The notes under the pieces were generated by a model, which was given only the letters and a program-made list of their open reading frames with translations, was not told the DNA's origin and ran no database searches. A program made the translations under genes and the position numbers. A DNA stretch of 64,000 nucleotides from Ascarosepion bandense (lineage: Eukaryota; Mollusca; Cephalopoda; Sepiida; Sepiidae), in assembly GCA_037127315.1 (NCBI GenBank), contig JBBBDQ010000445.1, forward strand, positions 1,869,001-1,933,000. The letters run 5' to 3'. Below are positions 54,230-63,596 of the stretch, in pieces; within the stretch, counting starts at the first letter, position 1, and each line of letters begins with the position of its first letter.

Positions 54230-54590
54230 ACTCAATGTAGAATAGTTACTGAATGAGGGGTGTGAGGTCAATGTTAGAGAAGAAAGTGAAGATTATAAAG
54301 ATATCGAGAAAAGGTATCATAACAACTGATCAAAAGCCTGAAGAGGCTGAGATTGTAGTGTTCTAGGAAGCAATCAGACGGGAGTCTACTCCAAAAATAG
54401 TGGTTGCTGGGAAGAAGTCTTCTAAGTGAAACATCCTTCTACTCAAAGAAATATAGAGGAAATGAGGATGATTCAAGTCTGTGGATGCAGCAAGGCAGGG
54501 GTCTTCTTAAAAAGCAGCACTAACGAGGGAAGCATGTGTGAACATTTATTATAGAAGTATCGGTAGTCTTATATGGTTGCGTCTGCGGGA
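54230..54590 (-). mobile_element. LINE C-terminal fragment, diverged
   Basis: GGCTGAGATTGTAGTGTTCT, GGAAGCAATCAGACGGGAGT and GTGGTTGCTGGGAAGAAGTC follow the reverse complement of the LWNSLP/YNL region seen at 41860 and 31430, and ATGAGCCCCGAGGAGCAAAA the later UTR. Confidence 0.55.
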
Positions 54591-54959
54591 AAATGAGCCC
54601 CGAGGAGCAAAAAATTCCTTCCCCACAAGTTTACTTTATCTCATATAGTTTAACATTTTTAAGCATCCAAAAAGTAAATAATTTTTTGGCAATGTGCCTG
54701 GAAAAAAAAATTTGTATCAAAAGGTTGGTTATTCCCACGACACCACTATTATTGTATACACTTTTGACTCCCTCGGCAATGTTTATTTACAAGTTTACAA
54801 CAAATTTTGTGAACAAAGTAAAATAATGCATTTTCTATTTTACAATTCTGAGCAGATGTTTGGTAAATAGTATTTCTGTTTGACAAAATCAAATTGATGA
54901 TTAAAATTCTCCAAAGAGAATTTTAATCATCAATTAAAATCATCAATTTTCAACTAAAA

Positions 54960-56000
54960 ATATAAAAAGGCTGAAATTTTAATTTTTCAAAATTTCATAG
55001 AAGTATTTAATTGGGAGTAACAGATGTAAAAAAAAAATTATAACAGATGTAAAAAAAAAAATTACCAAGATTTTCTAAAAACAAAAATTTTGAATATAAT
55101 CAGCAAGTCCTGAAAATGGCATTAAAATCCAAAAACTATTTGATTTTTGAAAAATTTACAAAACAAAACATTTTTAATGTCCAAGAAGACACTAAAACTC
55201 CTTATACTAATCTTTGGCCCACCTACTGAGTCAAGTAAAACAACATTTTTAACTAAAATTTCAAAGGTGCTAAAAAGGTTTTAAAAAATTTAAGAATATA
55301 ATAAAAATACTTTGGTTTCCTCTTTAATAATAACATAAATATCTAAACTTATTTATAAATAGAACTTTGTGTCTGTGTGTGTGTCCGTTACCTATAAACT
55401 CCAAAATGGCTGAACTGATTTTCTTGAAAATTTACACAGTTGTACTATAAGCCTCTGCGAGTGTTCTTAGCTAGGTTTTGTGTCAAGGTACCCTCGATAA
55501 ATATCGAAAATCAATAATCGAAAAAATTGGGTTATAGAAGGAGTGGTGCGATTTTAATCAAATTTGATACACTTATAGACAAAGACATAAGAAACAACAT
55601 TCAGAAATTTCATGGTTGCAGAAAATCAATAATATATATATAAATATATAAAAGGCAACGACAAAAAAAACTTATTTGATATCGATACCAGGAAATCAAA
55701 ATTTGACTTACATTCATTCATTTTTCTTTCAGTCTACGGTTTTGCTTTAACTGAAACCATTTTTTTAACTGAAAACAACTATTGCTTTTTAGTCTTTCAT
55801 GCCAACGTCCAAAGAGTCTGAGCTCCAGGACCATGGATTAGTTTTAAAGCTTTCATTACACCTGAGCAACGCCGGGCTATACTGCTAGTTTTTATAATAA
55901 AACTTTGTTTTTATCAAGTTTAGAGCCTTTTTTCATCATGGTATGCTCTTTTTTAGAATGTTTTTGGTGGTACCTACTAAAAATCCATATTTTTGTTCTT
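54960..56000 (+). repeat. Rep-Q copy, interrupted by Hel-1
   Basis: AACAGATGTAAAAAAAAAAT, AAAATTTCAAAGGTGCTAAAA, TTCCTCTTTAATAATAACAT, then the Helitron, then TTATAATAAAACTTTGTTTT, TATCAAGTTTAGAGCCTTTT and TGGTGGTACCTA. The two flanks join in the uninterrupted copy at 16065-16490. Confidence 0.82.
55342..55888 (+). mobile_element. Hel-1 Helitron-like element with demonstrable empty site
   Basis: TCTAAACTTATTTATAAATAG after A; ends ACACCTGAGCAACGCCGGG then CTATACTGCTAG, followed by T. The interior is shortened (the TG-rich part is mostly gone). The flanking Rep-Q sequence is continuous in the paralogue at 16138-16160, with no target duplication, as expected of rolling-circle transposons. Confidence 0.82.
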
Positions 56001-56299
56001 CTGTCAAATGCCAGGATTAGAAGGTCTGATGAATGATAAACTCCAAAAATTGTTAAAAAGTATTCTTTTCTATTTTCAATAATCAGACCAGTTTATTTAA
56101 ATCATATCAAATTTAGAAATAAATGTGGCCTGAAAAGGGTTAGTATTAAAAGTTTCAAAAAGTTTCCAGGAAAAATCTGGAATTTAAAATGGATATTTAA
56201 AATTTTATTTTAAAAGCTAAACCGGTACAATTGTTCTCTGTTTAAGCAGAGGAGGAAGGAAGCACTCAGTAAAAGGAAATTAGGCATAGATTGTAAACA

Positions 56300-57290
56300 A
56301 TTGAGCATCTATCTAAGGGGAAGAAAAGAGAAAAAGAAAGGGAATAAAATAAGAGAGAAAGGGAATGAAAGAGAAAAGGAATACGAGTGAAAGGGAAAGA
56401 GAATAAGAAAGAAAGAGGAAGAGAACAAGAGAGTGAGAAAAAAGAAACAAGTGAAAGAGAAGGAATAAGAAAGAAAAAAGAAGAAAATAATGAAAAATGA
56501 ATAAAAGAGAAAGAGAATGGAAGAAGAGAGGAAGAAAAGGCAAACAAGAGAAAGGGAATAAGAGAGAGAATACAAGAGAAGAAGAAAGGGAATAGGAGAG
56601 AAGGAGAAAGGGAATGAGAGAGAGAGAGAAAAGAAACGAGTGAAAGAGAAAAGGAATAAGAAAGAAAAAAGAAGAGAATAATAAGAAATAAATAAAAGAG
56701 AAAGAGAATAAGTGAGAAAAAGAAAGAGAATTGAACAAGAGAAAAAGAGAAAAGGAATAAGAGAGAAGAAGAAAGGAAGTAAGTGAGAAAGAGGAAGAGA
56801 ACGAGAGAGAGAGAAAAGAAACAAGTGAAAGAGAAAAGGAATAAGAAAGAAAAAAGAAGAGAATAATAAGAAATAAATAAATAAAAGAGAAAGAGAATAA
56901 GTGAGAAAAAGAAAGAAAATGGAACAAGAGAAAAAGAGAAAAGGAATAAGAGAGAAGAAGAAAGGGAGTAAGTGAGAAAGAGGAAGAGAACAAGAGAGAG
57001 AGAAAAGAAACAAGTGAAAGAGAAAAGGAATGAAAAAGAAACAGAGAAAGAATGAATAAAAGAGAAAGGGAATATGAGAGGAATAAGAAGGGGATAAAAG
57101 AGAGAGTGAGAGAACAAGAGAGGAAGAAAAAAGGGAACAAGAACAAAAAAAGAAAAAGAGAAATAGGAAAGGAATAAGAGGAAAAGAAGACAAGAACAAT
57201 AAAGAGAAAGAGGATGAGAACGAAAGAGAAAAAGAAAGAAAAGGTAATAAAAAAAGAAAAGGGAAAGAGAGCAGGAGAGATTTGGAAGGA
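56300..57290 (+). repeat. One-kb polypurine tract with about 187-bp higher-order repeats
   Basis: Almost only A and G on the plus strand. The phrase GAAAAGAAACAAGTGAAAGAG recurs near 56438, 56625, 56812 and 57002, i.e. every 187-190 bp, with GAATAAGAAAGAAAAAAGAAG following each time. Minus-strand frames up to 348 codons are open in several registers at once because TTT/TCT/CTT/CTC codons contain no stop; they are not genes. Confidence 0.93.
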
Positions 57291-57584
57291 AAGCGGATGG
57301 TTTCTTTAATGAATTGAAATATGTGTGTCATGTCCGAGGAGATTTGAATGGACAAGTAGAATTTATGTCAAGAGAAAAAGGAAATGGTCATTTTTAAGGA
57401 GCAGTGCCATCAGTGAGGAAAATGGACAGTAACTCACTAAAGATCCATCCCAGCTGCACCCATTTTTGTCTTCTCATCTTTTTAACAAAAGAAAAATCAC
57501 GACAATTGTCATAAATGCTAAAAATAGTGATAAAAATGTCATCACCATCAATTCTCAAAGAAAAAAAGAACAATTAAAAAAAAA
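57291..57584. other. Intronic sequence
   Basis: Unclassified AT-rich sequence between the purine tract and Rep-S. Confidence 0.5.
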
Positions 57585-57604
57585 GGTGGACCTGAAGGAG
57601 ACTC

Positions 57605-58219
57605 AGTCAGTCAAGTGTCATGCGCGATACACGCTTTGGGCGATCATGTCTCGAAAGAGACATGACTGACTGGGCAGAAAATTATCCCGCAGTAGGTTGC
57701 CATTGCTTTCTGCGGTAGACTGGTTGCCGACCAAGGCTATAGAACCCAATCTGTTTTATTATTTGACTCCTAGCTAGAGGGGGAAGAGATGTATTATATT
57801 ATTAAGCTGTAATTAGTGGGGGAGCAGTTTATTACTTCATAACAATACAAAACTGCTCCCCCACTTTATGCCCAGTAGAAGCCTTAATCATGTTTTCAAC
57901 TATTATATTCAGTCAGTCAGTTAAGTGCCATGTGCGATACACGCTTTGGGCGATCATGTCTCGAAAGAGACATGACTAACTAGGCAGAAGATTATCCCAC
58001 AGTAGGTTGCCATTGCTTTCTGCGATAGGCTGGTTGCCAGACAAGGCTATAGAACCCAATCTGTCCTGTTATTTAACCCATAACTGGAGGGAAGAGACAG
58101 ATTAGTACCTTTCTCAAGGGTATTTGTGCATAAGTGAATGCAAGGAATTCAACTGGAATTCGAACTCGGTTCCCCGATTTCTTGTTCCGAGCCGATATCC
58201 ACTGCGCCATGATGCACAT
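57605..58219 (-). mobile_element. SINE-A composite: fragment, hairpin module, full copy
   Basis: SINE-A fragment 57605-57770 (tail, hairpin CATGTCTCGAAAGAGACATG, body), hairpin module 57771-57905 (GTGGGGGAGCAGTTTATTAC / AAAACTGCTCCCCCACT, a nearly perfect stem), then a full SINE-A 57908-58219. The unit matches one period of the tandem composite at 10481-11340 plus the following SINE. Inserted in Rep-S (GGTGGACCTGAAGGAGACT before, TTTAAATTTATTGTTTTTCA after). Confidence 0.9.
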
Positions 58220-58990
58220 CCTTTAAATTTATTGTTTTTCATTTTTTTTTTTTTTTTTTACTTTTTTCAATGCAATCTTATGAATTACACCCTAAACTTT
58301 CCAATTGACAAGAAAAAAAATTTGAAAAAATTTCAATAATTAAACAATTTTGGTGGGGACTCAGTTTTTCATACAATATTATAGTTAATCGATCCTCCAT
58401 TTGGGAACCACTCACCGGTACGACATTACTACCACCTGTAAATTTGTTGGTTATCAACTTTTTTTTATTTTTTTTCAGTGCAATCTTATAGATTAGACCC
58501 TAAACTTTCCGATTGACAAAAAGAAAACTGTAAAAATTTCAACATTTAAACAACTTTTTTTGGGGGCGGGGGGTCTCATTTTTTTCATACAACCTTATAG
58601 TAAATCAATCCTGTGCAATTAACCGTTTTGCTTGCACATATTCAACAACTGATTCCTTTACAAAATTTTTGAATAAAGCCATTCTTGGAGTTTAGGAGGA
58701 AGATGTCATCGTAAGAACTGAAGAAAACTTGAAAAAGACAAAAACAAGAGCAACAACTCGTCCCAAAAAAAACAAAACAAAGCAACCACAAAATGGTTCC
58801 AAAATGGAAGATCAATGTACTATAACACTGTATGAGAAACTGAGCGGCACTAAAATTGTTTAAATATTGAAATTTTTTCAAATGTTTTTGATAATCGGAA
58901 ACTTTATGTAATAATCCATAAGACTGCACTGAAAAAAGTAAAAAAAAAAAAATGAAAAACAACAAATTTAAAGGTGGGGGTAGTCTCCTT
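58220..58990. repeat. Rep-S copies in opposite orientations
   Basis: 58220-58415 and 58440-58610 run in plus orientation (TTTTTTTCAGTGCAATCTTA, CTAAACTTTCCGATTGAC, TCAACATTTAAACAACTTTT); 58800-58990 is the minus-strand counterpart. Between them, 58625-58790 carries the broken frame YSTTDSFTKFLNKAILGV related to 49897-50000. Confidence 0.7.
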
Positions 58991-59167
58991 CAGGTCTGCC
59001 CAAAAAAGAATTTGAAAATTGATCAGAGCAAGTAAATATCCGATGATAGAGAGAATATATTCATAATGGGTGAGAAGTAGACTTTTTTTTAGTTTTTGTT
59101 TATTAGTTTGGTTTTTTTGAATTGATCTGATTTTTTTAAATTTTATTTTATAAGCAAAAACAAAAAG

Positions 59168-59232
59168 AATCCATTTCTTCTCCCTCCAGCTATGGGTTAA
59201 ATAGCAGAGTAGATTGGATTCTATAGTAGATA
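59168..59232 (+). mobile_element. SINE-A body fragment
   Basis: TTCTCCCTCCAGCTATGGGT to GATTGGATTCTATAG; about 65 bp of the family. Confidence 0.65.
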
Positions 59233-59239
59233 GTTCTAT

Positions 59240-60200
59240 AGAGTGGAACAGGGGTATATCATAGATTTGGAATGAAGGGGTACAAAACCATTGCACCAGC
59301 TTTGAATACAACAGTATATGGGTGCACCTCTAAAAATCTAGCTGATCTAACTCTAGTAGCTCAAAAAATGAGAAAAACTGGCTTTACCTTAAATACTTAT
59401 AGGATACAAATTCTATATCATCTAATAATTAATTCAAACGCAAAAAGTAAAGTTGCACACCCGCAGGATTGGATCAGTGCAGCTAGAAACATTTTGGAAA
59501 ACCCCAGACCAAAGCAAATTTCACAAGTCAGTGTAAAAAGTAAGATTCTGGATCCTGATTGGATAGGAAATAGCTAATTGATCTATGACCCCAGTCAAAT
59601 TTTCTTCACACCTAGAAAATGGGTATGCTGTTGAAGCTGGTCATATGACTAAAATGCATTACTTAAACCACGTCTCTTGACCGGTCAAATCAGTCCGAGA
59701 TGGGAATGTTAATCTGAAGGACCTCACACAATGTAAGGAAGAAATTTCAGGTCTCGTCAACATGCATTTGTTTTACCTCCCCTTTCAATTTTATTTCTTT
59801 TCGTCTTCACTTACACACCATCAAAGAAAACAACAACAACTTCAACTCCGATAAGTACAATCTCCTTTATTGCCTGACTTTCCTCTTGGCCACAAAAAGG
59901 AAAAGAACACAGATTTTTATTAGCAACCTTTTTAATCTGTTTACATACACACATTCTGCTACTATCAACCATGAACTTTGAAATTCTGTGGGACATGCAG
60001 ATACTTACATTTCTCTTTGAACAATTAACTACATGCATTTTTTCTATGAACATTTTATTTTTCTTCTTACACATTTATAGTACTCAGTTAACAAAATTCC
60101 ACTTATTTTTTCAACAACCTGATGATATTCATAATTGAGAGGACTTCAGTTGTGTTTAACACAAGGCCAATTTGACAAGCATCACCAAGGCCCCTATATA
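59240..60200 (+). mobile_element. Rep-L (LTR-like) copy 4 with upstream coding remnant
   Basis: 59272-59577 is open for 101 codons (QDWISAARNILENPRPKQIS, QVSVKSKILDPDWIGNS at its end). ENPRPKQISQVSVK resembles ARPKRTSRVSVK before copy 1 (36600), suggesting the end of a retroelement pol frame preceding the 3' LTR. The LTR-like part ends GTTTAACACAAGGCCAATTT...CATCACCAAGGCCCC. The frame is not otherwise recognised. Confidence 0.45.
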
Positions 60201-60319
60201 CTTTCAAAACCAAACTTGTAACGCTCTATCATGACAAGAAGATAAATAAAATTTTGAAAGAATCTCCAGATTTAATGCAGAAATGTGAGAATACAAAAAA
60301 AGAAATAATTTAAACTTAC

Positions 60320-60644
60320 GGATCGAATGGTTGTGCAAGTTGCGGTTGTGTCCTTTCTCGAAAATCATCTTGCAATTTGGGTACAATGCGAGCAGCGTTT
60401 TTATCTTGTGTTAGCGTTGTCCAGTTCAACGTTTCTTTCATGCAACGTCCATCGTTCCAATGAGATACAGAGTCTCCGAATCTTAGCCTTGGATCAAAGG
60501 CGGGGTATGTGTAGCTACGTTTGACTTGTTCTCCAGGTAAAAAGTCTTTGTGCGTTTGGACATACAGTTCATGACCCTTTTGCGCAGCATCCATCACCTC
60601 GGTGTAAGACAGGGGAGGGTTTACAATCTCATAAAGATTTTCAC
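60320..60644 (-). CDS. EFHB: Internal exon of an EFHB (CFAP21)-like gene, upstream of the giant intron
   Basis: EFHB/CFAP21 is an EF-hand protein of cilia and flagella that binds inside axonemal doublet microtubules. This 325-nt exon starts after an AG acceptor (60645-60646 on the minus strand) behind a T-rich run, and ends at a GTAAGT donor (60319-60314). It reads 2 nt + 107 full codons + 2 nt with no stop. The peptide begins ENLYEIVNPPLSYTEV and contains AAQKGHELYVQTH, PGEQVKRSYTYPAFDP, a WNDGR motif and a DDFRERTQPQL stretch before FDP. From memory of the family, this order and spacing match the EFHB segment just before its EF-hands. Its two trailing bases CC join the first A of the exon at 1305-1527 to give Pro in frame, so the two exons belong to one gene. 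The exon lies among repeats but shows no decay. EFHB identity is by recalled similarity, not a database search. Confidence 0.82.
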
Positions 60645-60739
60645 CTGATTTTTAAAAAAAATGATTAATCCTCAAAAAAATGATTTCAGCATTGTTTTCT
60701 AAAATCCATAAAACAACAAATATATTCATGTATAATAAT

Positions 60740-61735
60740 AATTCAGAAGCAGGTATATATAAAATAAACTGTCACAACTGCTCTTTATAATATACTGGGG
60801 AAACTTGCAGAAATTTAAATAACCATATCTATGAACACAAAAAGGATCTCATAATATATAACCATTTATCAAAAATATTAGTCAAACAAAGAAATAAGTT
60901 TAACCACAAATTTAATCTAAAAATATATTATTAAAAGAGGAAAAATGTGCTCCTGAACTGGCTCCTGTTCTCTCTAAACTGTATAACAATGTAGAATATC
61001 TGTATTGGATTAGGATGAGAGGGGGAAGGGCAACATATATAGATAATATAAAGTGGGGTGATTGATTCTATATTATAATCAATACATAAACTGACCCCTG
61101 ACTTTGTGGGGTGACAATATATATTTTTCTACCCCTAATCTTGGTGTTCTGAAAAGTTTCAAGGAGTTATAGCATTTTAAAATTTTGATCTACATCTGAG
61201 CACAACTCCTGTCGAGCTAGACAGCAAAATGCAGACGCTAAGTCGAATCTATCAAACAAATACTTACACAACGTCCACCCTCGTCACTTTTATAGATATA
61301 GATTAGGGAAACTTGCAGAAATTTAAATAACCATATCTATGAACACAAAAAGGATCTCATATATAACAATTTATCAAAAGCATTAGTGAAACACAGAAAT
61401 AAGTTTAACCACACCTTTGATCTAAAAAGTTTTTATTAAAAGAGAAAAAATGTGCTCCTGAACTGGCTCCTGTTCTCTCTAAACTGTATAATAAATCCCT
61501 CACTGCCTCTTGCTTTCCTGCTTATTGGAAATTCTCATCTGTTGTTCCAGTTTTTAAGAATACAAAGGAATCATCCAACCCTTCCAACTACTGGTCTATT
61601 AACTTTCTACTTCTTTTTGGCAACCTACTAGAAGCCCTAATCGATGTTGACTTAGTTAAGCATCTCACATCAAAGACAAACAATATGGCTTTTGTTTCTC
61701 TAGGTCAACTGCTGATGCATTGACTATTTTTTTTT
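60740..61735 (+). pseudogene. Mosaic of a PLE GIY-YIG piece and a LINE reverse-transcriptase piece, partly duplicated
   Basis: 60770-60960: CHNCSLYYTGETCRNLNNHI, YEHKKDL and RNKFNHKF, a GIY-YIG domain. It leads straight into APELAPVLSKLYN-like sequence of a jockey/CR1-like reverse transcriptase. About 190 bp of this (60793-60990) recurs at 61306-61495. The second copy continues with SLTASCFPAYWKFSSVVPVF, KNTKESSNPSNYWSINFL and LIDVDLVKHLTSK (N-terminal reverse-transcriptase motifs). Two unrelated retroelement frames are thus joined and duplicated together. Confidence 0.75.
61130..61302 (-). mobile_element. 5' end of a second Helitron-like family
   Basis: Minus strand starts TCTATATCTATAAAAGTGAC followed by GAGGGTGGACGTTGTGTAAG and CTTAGCGTCTGCATTTTGCT. 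The TC-(TATATCTATAAAAGT) start is a common Helitron 5' terminus. The 3' end was not found. It separates the duplicated segments of the mosaic. Confidence 0.5.
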
Positions 61736-61805
61736 TTTAATCATTTCACACCAAGCAAGGCAAACACGATAGCCTGCACTGTGCAAACAGCATGAGTTGT
61801 TGGGG
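61733..61805 (-). mobile_element. LINE-J tail fragment
   Basis: T run then AATCATTTCACACCAAGCAAGG, the reverse complement of the family 3' end; head-to-tail against the plus-strand reverse-transcriptase piece. Confidence 0.75.
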
Positions 61806-62031
61806 CTCAATATTGTTAGCCTATAGCTCCATGTATTCACAATTATTTTTTTTTCATCCTCCTCATTTTCATGATACACTTTCTTTTTCTTTTTTTTTAA
61901 TTCTGATTAAAATTTCCTGTAGAGGCCCGAAGAGCAGGAGTGAAACTGGTTGCTTTGCTTTTTAATATCATTTACAATGTGTAACATCAAGCTACACACT
62001 TTTATTTCTTTAATTAGATTCTGTACTTGTA

Positions 62032-62327
62032 CAGTGGATATCGGCTCGGAACGAGAAACTGGGGAGCCGAGTTCAAATTCCAGCTGAATTCATTGTATTC
62101 ACTTACGCACAAATACCCTTGGGAAAGGTATTAATCTGTCTCTTCCTTCCAGTTATGGGTTAAATAGCAGGACAGATTGGGTTCTATAGCCTTGGTCGGC
62201 AACCAGTCTACCGCAGAAAGCAATGGCAACCTACTGCGAGATAATCTTTTGCCCAGTCAGTCATGTCTCTTTCGAGATATGATCGCCCAATGCGTGTATC
62301 ACGTATGGCACTTAACTGACTGACTTA
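62032..62327 (+). mobile_element. SINE-A, nearly full length
   Basis: ACAGTGGATATCGGCTCGGA (A box partly lost at the start), GAGTTCAAATTCC, hairpin CATGTCTCTTTCGAGATATG, tail CACTTAACTGACTGACTT. Confidence 0.9.
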
Positions 62328-62361
62328 CAAAAATATTTTCAAATATATATATATATACATA

Positions 62362-62911
62362 CAGGGTGTCCATAAAGTTCATGTGCACTTTAAAAAGTTT
62401 ATAACTTTATTTGTATTTGTGATAGAAATAATTTGTAAACAGGATTAGAAAGAAGTAAATCTATATTTTTTAAGGTTTATTGAAATTTTATTTAAGTTTC
62501 CACATATCCTCCAATTTTAGCAATGCAAAGGGTAATACGATTTGGCAGTTCACGGAAAGCATTTGCCAACTGATTTACAGTAATGTCTGAAATCCTATTA
62601 GTTATTTTAGCTTTCAAATTTTCTAATGAACTAGTTTGGTTGCATACACAATTGTTTTCATATATTCCTATAAAAAAATTTAATGGAGTCAAATTTGGCG
62701 AACGTGAAGGCCAATAAATGGTCCACCCCTTCTGATCCATTTGTTAGGAAATTCCTGATTTAGAAACTGTCTAAAATGCAGATCAAAATGACAAGGAGCT
62801 CTATCCGTTTGAATCACTGGATTATCTTTCAAGTTTAGAGATTATTTCTATCACAAATAGAAATAAAGTTACAAATTTTTTAAAGTGCACACGGACTTTA
62901 TGGACACCCTG
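62362..62911 (-). mobile_element. Internally deleted mariner-like transposon with transposase C-terminus
   Basis: TA-flanked inverted ends CAGGGTGTCCATAAAGTTCA and the opposite TGTCCATAAAGTCCGTGTGC. The minus-strand remains are QTDRAPCHFDLHFRQFLNQE (second catalytic Asp region), a frameshift, then WPSRSPNLTPLNFFIGIYEN and LENLKAKITNRISDI...CIAKIGGYVET (62492-62740). In active relatives the motif reads SPDLxPxD; here both Asp are Asn, so the third catalytic residue is lost. The N-terminal DNA-binding half is deleted. Confidence 0.88.
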
Positions 62912-62913
62912 TA

Positions 62914-62924
<11 letters not shown>

Positions 62925-62977
<53 letters not shown>

Positions 62978-62985
62978 TGGAAACA
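62925..62985. repeat. (GT)n(TA)n(GA)n microsatellite
   Basis: GTGTGTGT, TATATATA and AGAGAGAGAGAG in succession. Confidence 0.95.
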
Positions 62986-63320
62986 TTTCATAAAATAGAT
63001 TTATAATATTATTTATTTATATAATAATGCATTTTGTCATTCAAGGCTTCTTCAGATCACAAAGAATGGAATGCATGTATGTGTTTAAATAATGAATCAT
63101 AGTACTTCTTCCCTAACCTAGAGTTTCCTATAATTAAAGAAGAAAAAATGAGCAACTTTTAAAAAAAAGTCATTAATATTTAGTCTGATGTCTTTTCTAT
63201 ACAATTCTTAGTTCGAGTCAAGCCATTCTGATAATTGAAAAGGGGATTTGCCTTTGACTCAATGCAAAAAACTGGAAAAATACATTAACTACTTTCAACT
63301 TCCTTTTAAAGAATATAATG
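62986..63320. other. Intronic sequence upstream of the EFHB-like exon
   Basis: AT-rich with no recognised features. Confidence 0.5.
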
Positions 63321-63422
63321 ATATTATATATATATATATATAAATATATATATAATGACATATAATGATATATATAATGACATATATAATGAGATATAAT
63401 GATATATAATATACATAATGGA
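63320..63422. repeat. (TA)n and ATATATAATGAC-type simple repeat
   Basis: Repeats of ATATAATGA(C/G)ATATA within a TA run. Confidence 0.9.
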
Positions 63423-63596
63423 AGTAGATAATGTTTAACGCTAGACTTGAAGCATTTAAGTCTATCATGATTAGAGAAACATCTTTTCAAGAATCTGTTT
63501 CGAAAAGCAGCATTTCTTTGGAAAAAAAGCCGTCCAATACAACTTTGTATTCCATTAACATGTAAACAATCAGATAGAATAATATGAACAGAATAA
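63423..63596 (-). mobile_element. LINE C-terminal fragment
   Basis: GATAATGTTTAACGCTAGAC, AGTCTATCATGATTAGAGAAA and AATCTGTTTCGAAAAGCAGC parallel the reverse complement of the LWNS/YNL region at 31400 and 41870. Confidence 0.65.

Larger units (their letters stand above)
1528..60319 (-). other. 58.8-kb intron of the EFHB-like gene
   Basis: Bounded by the GTAAGT donor at 60319 and the TTTCAG acceptor at 1528, both read on the minus strand. The length is 58,792 nt and the phase is 2. It consists largely of nested transposable elements, simple repeats and AT-rich sequence, described in the entries below. No further coding exon of the gene was recognised inside it, and no other host gene. Confidence 0.78.

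Noticed and set aside
56266..57355. Minus-strand open frames of 277-348 codons rich in F, S and L
   Set aside because: They lie in a polypurine tract; pyrimidine codons contain no stop, and several frames are open over the same bases. Low complexity, no domain.
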